Shown in pieces: positions 26,401 through 32,400 of a DNA stretch of 64,000 nt; the stretch's first letter is position 1; each line of letters opens with the position of its first letter. Source of the stretch: Gari tellinella (taxonomy: Eukaryota > Mollusca > Bivalvia > Cardiida > Psammobiidae). A program made the translations under genes and the position numbers. The notes beneath the pieces are model-generated. The model was not told the origin of the DNA. It searched no databases and saw only the letters and a program-made list of their open reading frames with translations. The stretch lies in the NCBI GenBank assembly GCA_922989275.2, contig OV277861.1:26070479-26134478 (forward strand), given 5' to 3'.

Positions 26401-29400
26401 AGACAAGCACCTCGGTGATTTGTGATGTCTATGGTCTCGTTAACTCACATCAAGTGAGAAACTCTCTCAACACCATTTTGCAAACGGGTCTAGAGGCCTA
26501 GTCCTGGACTATGAAGAAAAAAGTTCAAATTTATACAGTCATGAATATGTATCAAAAGAAATATTTTCTAAATTATAGCATATGATAGCTTAAAGCAGGC
26601 TGAAAGTAAAGCTGAATGCGCCTTAAGGCGCATTCTGCTTTACTTTCAACCTGCTTTAAGTGGTCACCTGTCTTCAAAATAGAAACATACTATTGGGTAA
26701 TGTGTTAACGCAGGACAAAGTAAAGCAGGAAGTATAGGAGCTTTCTGCATCAATTTGTCCAGTCAGGGCTGCCATTTCTCCGGATTTTTCCTAAATCTTC
26801 GGATTTTTTTCTAGTACATGGTAGCTTAAAGCAGGCTGAAAGTGAAGCAGAATGCGCCTTAAGGCGCATTCTGCTTTACTTTCATCCTGCTCTAAGCAGC
26901 CACGTGTCAACAAAACTATAAACAGGCGATGGGGAAAAGGTACGATTCATAAAATCGCACTTGAAAAATGCAAATTTGGAAATCTTAGGATTTTTTTATG
27001 TCAACTTATGGCAGCCCTGTCCAGTATTAAGCTGCCACCTGTTATATACACTACACATTTATTCTTATTTTAGTGGGTGGTTATTACAAGTTAGACTGTA
27101 CATGTAGTTGCTCTTTCCTATTAGGGTCTGCAAAATAATTCCTTCAGTTAATAATGTTTGTATTTTGTCGGTAGAATGCTGGAAATGAGTTTTCCAGGCC
27201 TTTGTAAACAGTTAGGTTCTAAATCATTTAACAAGCAATGCTTATCTGATCAGGAGCCAAACAGCTTGCTACATTGATTGATTATCTGCAATTATACAAA
27301 ATAGAAATCAATACATGTACAGTCGTTTTTTGTTGCAGATAATGTTCTTTTCAGTATTGAAAGGGTTACTCAGTTATGAAATCTGATCATACCATTTTGG
27401 CAGTTTATTAGTCCTATCTATTAGAGTATTTTTTCAAAGTTTTAAAGGGGGTTTCAGGCTTTGATAGATGTGTTTAATCAGTCCATATATATATACATGT
27501 AACACAGTTATTTAATTGTTTTATATTGAATTTTTTGTTCATGAATAATGATTTCCTTTCCATTATTCAATGGCAGATTGTTGACTTTCTCTACTTAGCT
27601 ATACACACTTTATGAGGGAGGATCTTTAGTCTGTGCAGAGTAAATGATTTAAAATTATTCATATTCCAATATTCACTATTTATTTCTCCATATTCTTTAT
27701 TCAGTATTTTTTTCTACAGTATTTATGCAGTATTTTTAAGCCATATATTTCATGAAGAATCAATAATTATATAAGATGAAGTAATTCATTCATTATTTCA
27801 CAATTCCATCTTTAGTATTCATTTTATGCCCCATATTTGTTATGCATAGTTCTGTTTTGTAGTCATTATTTAATGTTTTAATAACAACCTCTGGACAGGT
27901 TAATTCTCTGTTGAATATATTTCTTGGAGTGTCAAGATGTTTTTAGATGAAGGAATTCATTCATAATTCTCCCTTCATTAACATTTCTTTCACATTCATT
28001 ATTTTAACCCTTTACTCCATAGCCTGTGTCTAGTTAAGTTTTGAAGCAAGTTGACCACTTAAGGCAGGTTGAAAGTAAAGCAGAATGTGCCTTAAGGTAC
28101 ATTCTGCTTTACTTCTAGCCTGCTTTAAGCTACCAACTGCTATAACAAAGAAAAATTGTCCTATGATAAATATTCACAACTATAAATTGGAGGTATTTTC
28201 TCCTATAAAAGAATAGATTAAATGCATAAAATGCATAACTATGGAGTAAAGGGTTAATTGAAAAGCAGGTTGTACTTGTAGGCAGGATAGCGACCACTAG
28301 GCATAGGCAGTAACTTCTGACTAGACTAATAACATTGACTTGGGTACAGTGGGCAATATGTTATTCTTTACCATTGAAATGAAATTAAATGCAGAATGAG
28401 ATACAATGTAAAATAAAAAGTAGAAAATGACAGTTCCTTAATGATCCTGTCAATTTGTGTTTAAATAAGTGGCACACAGTTTGGAGCCAGATCAGACGCC
28501 GGGTTACCCGGCGTCTGATCTGGCTCCAAACTGTTTGCAATGAACATTATCATTTTAGCATAAACATGTTTTTTTTGCGAAAGAGTAACGTTTTCTCCAC
28601 TGTTGTGAGTTTGTAACTAATGAGTTGTTTTCTCCCCTTTTGATACTTGTTATAGTTATGTTCGAGACCGAGACCTTAGTTATGTTCGAGAAAGAGACCT
28701 AGATTGGGAGTATTATGACTACAGGGTATGGTTACCATGGTGACGGAATGTAGATAAAACTTGGCATGCTGGGATAATAGACATAATACAGTCAAACCTC
28801 TATAATTCAAACTTGCATAACTTTATTAACCCGTTTAAACCTAGTAAGTATTAAAGGGGTCACTGGCAGACAGTGTCAAATCTGAAGAGACACCATGTTA
28901 TCATGTGTTTCATCAGGATCTACACTTTTTGCTATTGCATATGAAATGTTCTGCTGTACGGAAAAACATAGCAGTGGCCTTAGGTTACCTTTCTATATCT
29001 ATAATGAAATTTTCAACAAGCACATTATAGGGAGAATTCTTTTCAGTATTCAGCCACTCTTATTTGGAAGTTAAAACTAGGCTTAGCTTCGGTTTAACTT
29101 TGAAATACGGGTATGTAAGACATTTAGTAAGCTGGGGCCCGTCTTTTGAAACGTCGTACGACAAAAACAGGCGTAAGACAAAACTGAAAAATACATCTTA
29201 TTTTATTATTTCTCTATCTAATCCAGTCTTGTGACATCTCTTTGGAATCGCCTTCAAAAGACGATTCCAAAGAGATGTCACAAGACAATTTTAGATGGAG
29301 CAATAAATAATAATTGAGAATTTTAGAATCTGACTTGGGACAATTGTATTTGTCGTACAAAGTTTTGTAAAATGGGCCCCTGGAGTTAAACGAAATTCAA

Positions 29401-32400
29401 CTGAAGCAATAAAAGTAAGTTTGACTTAAGTGAGTTGGAGTTATCTAGGTTCGACTGTACATGTACATTTATGCATCTCTACAGATATCCATTACAATAA
29501 TATAGGAACCCTCGGATATAGAGCATGGAACTGGAATTGATATAGTTGATATGTTGATGGCTGTAAATTGAATTGCTTAATTCTTAGAACGCTGATTTTT
29601 CAAATGGACGTTACTTTCATGTTCCTATATGAATGACCAGTTAATGTTTCCTATTGAGGTTTGTTGCCACAATATTTAACCCATTACTCCATATATATTC
29701 CTTTTTTATCCCCTGCCGAAAGGCAGAGGGATACTGTTTTAGGTCTGTCCGTCCGGCTGTCCGTGCGTGCGTCACGTTTTCCGTCCGCAACTGTATCTCC
29801 GAAACCTATAAACAGATTTGGATTAAACTTAGTATACTTATTTGTCATCATAGGAGCACCGTGGGAAATCAAATTTTTTTCAGAAAATTTTAGGAATTTA
29901 TGAGTTATCTGCCCTTTTTGTGTTAAAAATGCCATATTTAACAGTTTTTACACTCTAGCAACTACAGTATTCAACATATTTTGTTTATACTTGCACACAT
30001 TGTCTATAAGTACAAGTTCTTGCAGGTGTGCAATTATTGTAAAAAAGGATACTTGTGACAAGAGTTATCTGCCCTTGATGTACTTAGAAATGCTAGAAAA
30101 TGCTTTATTTTGGTATTGTTTACATACTAGAGCCTATAAATATGCATTGATTTTTGAAAAAACTTTCTTGAATTATGTATGGCTATTAGTTTTCAAATGA
30201 ATTTGATTATTGTTGAAAACGGAGAAATTAGTCATGAGTTATCTGCCCTTGATAAGTAAAAAAAGCCATATTTAACTGTTTTTACTCTCTGGCAACTACA
30301 ATTATGAATGGATTTAAATGATACTTGCACACGATGTCTATAAGTAAAAGTTCTTGAAGGTGTGCAATTATTGTCAAAAAAGGATACTTGTGGCAATAGT
30401 TATCTGCCCTTGATGTACTTTGAAATGATAGAAAATGCTTTATTTTAAAATTGTTTACATCCTAGTATCTATAAATATGCATGAATTTTGATAAAACAAA
30501 TTCTTAAACTATGTATGGCTATTAGTTTTCAAATAATTGTTATCATTTTTGAAAACGGAGAAACTAGTCAACAATTATCTGCCCTTGATGAGTCAAAAAA
30601 ACCTTATTTAACAGTTTTTACCATCTAGAAACTATAGTCTTTAATGGATTTTGATTTAACTTACACACGATGTATATAAATATAAGGGTTGCAATTATTG
30701 TCAAAAAAGGATACTTTGTGGCAAGAGTTATCTGCCCTTTATGTACTTAGTTATGCTCAACATGGCTTTATTGTTTACATGCTATTGTGTACAAATGTGA
30801 ATGGATTTTGAAAAAAAAATTAAATCATATATGGCTATTATTTATAGAATGAGTTCAATTATTATCGAAAATGTGCAAATTAGTCAAGAATACTCTGCCC
30901 TTGATGAGTTGAAAATGTGTTTACACTCTAGTAAATTCTACAGTTCTGAATTTTTTTTAATAATACTTGCACACAATTATAAGTTCTTGAAAGTGTTTAA
31001 TTACTGTTGAATTTGAATCAAGAGTTACCTGCCCCTGTCATACTTAGATTTATAATGCTACAAACGGCTTTATTTTTTGTATTGTTTAGGCTTTAAAATG
31101 TACAAAATTGAATGGATTTTATAAAACTTTGTAAAAAGCTTTTGAATGTTGATCTTTAAAGGGACTCGCAACCGGATGGTGTACTTGTCAAAATAAAATA
31201 AAATACTCAAATAAAAGCAAATTTGTGGCATTATTTGGCTTCTGACATTAAAAAAATATGATCAGTCCAAAAAAAGTCTCAAGAATCGTCACCGAATCTT
31301 AGATTTTTAGATATTTTCCATCGTTTTTCTATACCGACTAGTAGACGGTATAGTTGTTGTTGTTGCTTCTCTACACGGGCTCAGACATAAACACGAGCCG
31401 AATTACGAAGTTGTATGCACTTTCGATGCTACACATTGAAATACGTTAAAATCGATCCGAGATAAACAGATAGTTCTGTGGTCCATTGGTCTAAGCGGTT
31501 TCCCCTATTTTGCCTTCTGTCCGCCAATGCCGGGCCCCGGGTTCGAATCCCACCAGAGACCAATATTTTTTTTTATTGAAATACATTTTTTTAAACAGAA
31601 TTTCTTATCCTAAATTAATTCTTTACCATTTATATAAGCGTTTGACACATATTTACAAATTACTATTTTAAATGCACCATCTGGTTGCGAGTCGCTTTAA
31701 AGACAGGTGATCACCATTTGCACCTTCCTCCCACAATAAAGTTTGCCACTTTCTTCTGGACAATCGCTGCGGCAGGGGATATCAGCTCTAAGGTGCTTGT
31801 ATACCTTTAATTCATTTCTCCACTTATGAAAATAGTTTCAATTTATTCAGTCATGAATATGCACCATAATAAATACTTTCCTTATCCTAGCAGATGGTTA
31901 CTTAAAGCAGGCTGAAAGTAAAGCAGAATGCACCTTAAGGTGCATTCTGCATTACTTTCAGTCTGCTTTATGTGGTAATCTATCTTCAACTAGAAACAGG
32001 CTGGGGTAATTGGTTTAAAGAATGACAGACAGTGTGCATACCCAGATCAAAGGACTGAAGGAGTGTTCGATTCTGATTAGACAGTCCGACTCTGCACTTT
32101 TTGTCATGTGTTTAAACTTCATGGATACACATCCCTCAAGAAAACTGGACCATTTCTCTTAACCCATTACCCTATAGCCTCTTTCTATTATTGAAGATAG
32201 GTGACTACTTCAAGCAGGTTGAAGTAAAAGAGAATGCGCCTTAAGGCGCATTCTGCTTTACTTTCAGTCTGCTTTAAGCTATCATCTGCTAGAGTATAGA
32301 AATTATTTCTTATGACACATACTTATGACTTTATAAATTGGAACTGTTTTCTTCAGTGGAGGAATAAATCAAAGGCGTAAAAAGACGTATTTATGGGGTA

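Larger units (their letters stand above)
21758..26511. mobile_element. 4.75-kb foldback element with 176-bp arrays in both arms
   Basis: Ends TAGTCC...GACCCGTTTGCAAAATGG (41 bp) are inverted on the right. TGA flanks both sides (21755-21757, 26512-26514), restoring the HP-A sequence CCACTGAAGAAA. The left arm (21758 to about 23470) has seven and the right arm (about 24627-26511) eight tandem units of about 176 bp, each with ATGGCCGCCGC and CCAATAT motifs. The 1.16-kb loop has its own repeats. No transposase gene was recognised; it is probably non-autonomous. Confidence 0.85.
21453..26707. mobile_element. HP-A MITE carrying two nested insertions
   Basis: Left end TTAACCCATTACCACATAA at 21453. 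Right part 26512-26707 has apex AATGCGCCTTAAGGCGCATT and end GGGTAATGTGTTAA. HP-B (21487-21732) and the foldback element (21758-26511) split it. Confidence 0.8.
29707..31782. mobile_element. 2-kb repeat element with AGGGGAT ends and a ~170-bp minisatellite
   Basis: TATCCCCTGCCGAAAGGCAG at the left and CTGCGGCAGGGGATA at the right are inverted. (GTCC)-rich sequence follows the left end. Units of about 165-175 bp, each starting near GAGTTATCTGCCC, repeat eight times from 29901 to 31021 in alternating A-B types. It also contains the TTAA element at 31156-31700. No transposase seen. Confidence 0.72.
29676..32018. mobile_element. HP-A MITE split by a 2-kb element
   Basis: Left end TTAACCCATTACTCCATAT at 29676. 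The right part (about 31800-32018) has apex AATGCACCTTAAGGTGCATT. The element at 29707-31782 interrupts it. Confidence 0.7.

Noticed and set aside
21844..26425. Open frames with LDLSKSKTSQIAQ repeats
   Set aside because: They come from the 176-bp tandem units of the foldback arms and appear mirrored in both arms.
31473..31562. Functional tRNA gene
   Set aside because: Box A and B look good, but the acceptor stem does not pair and the block lies inside a repeat element.
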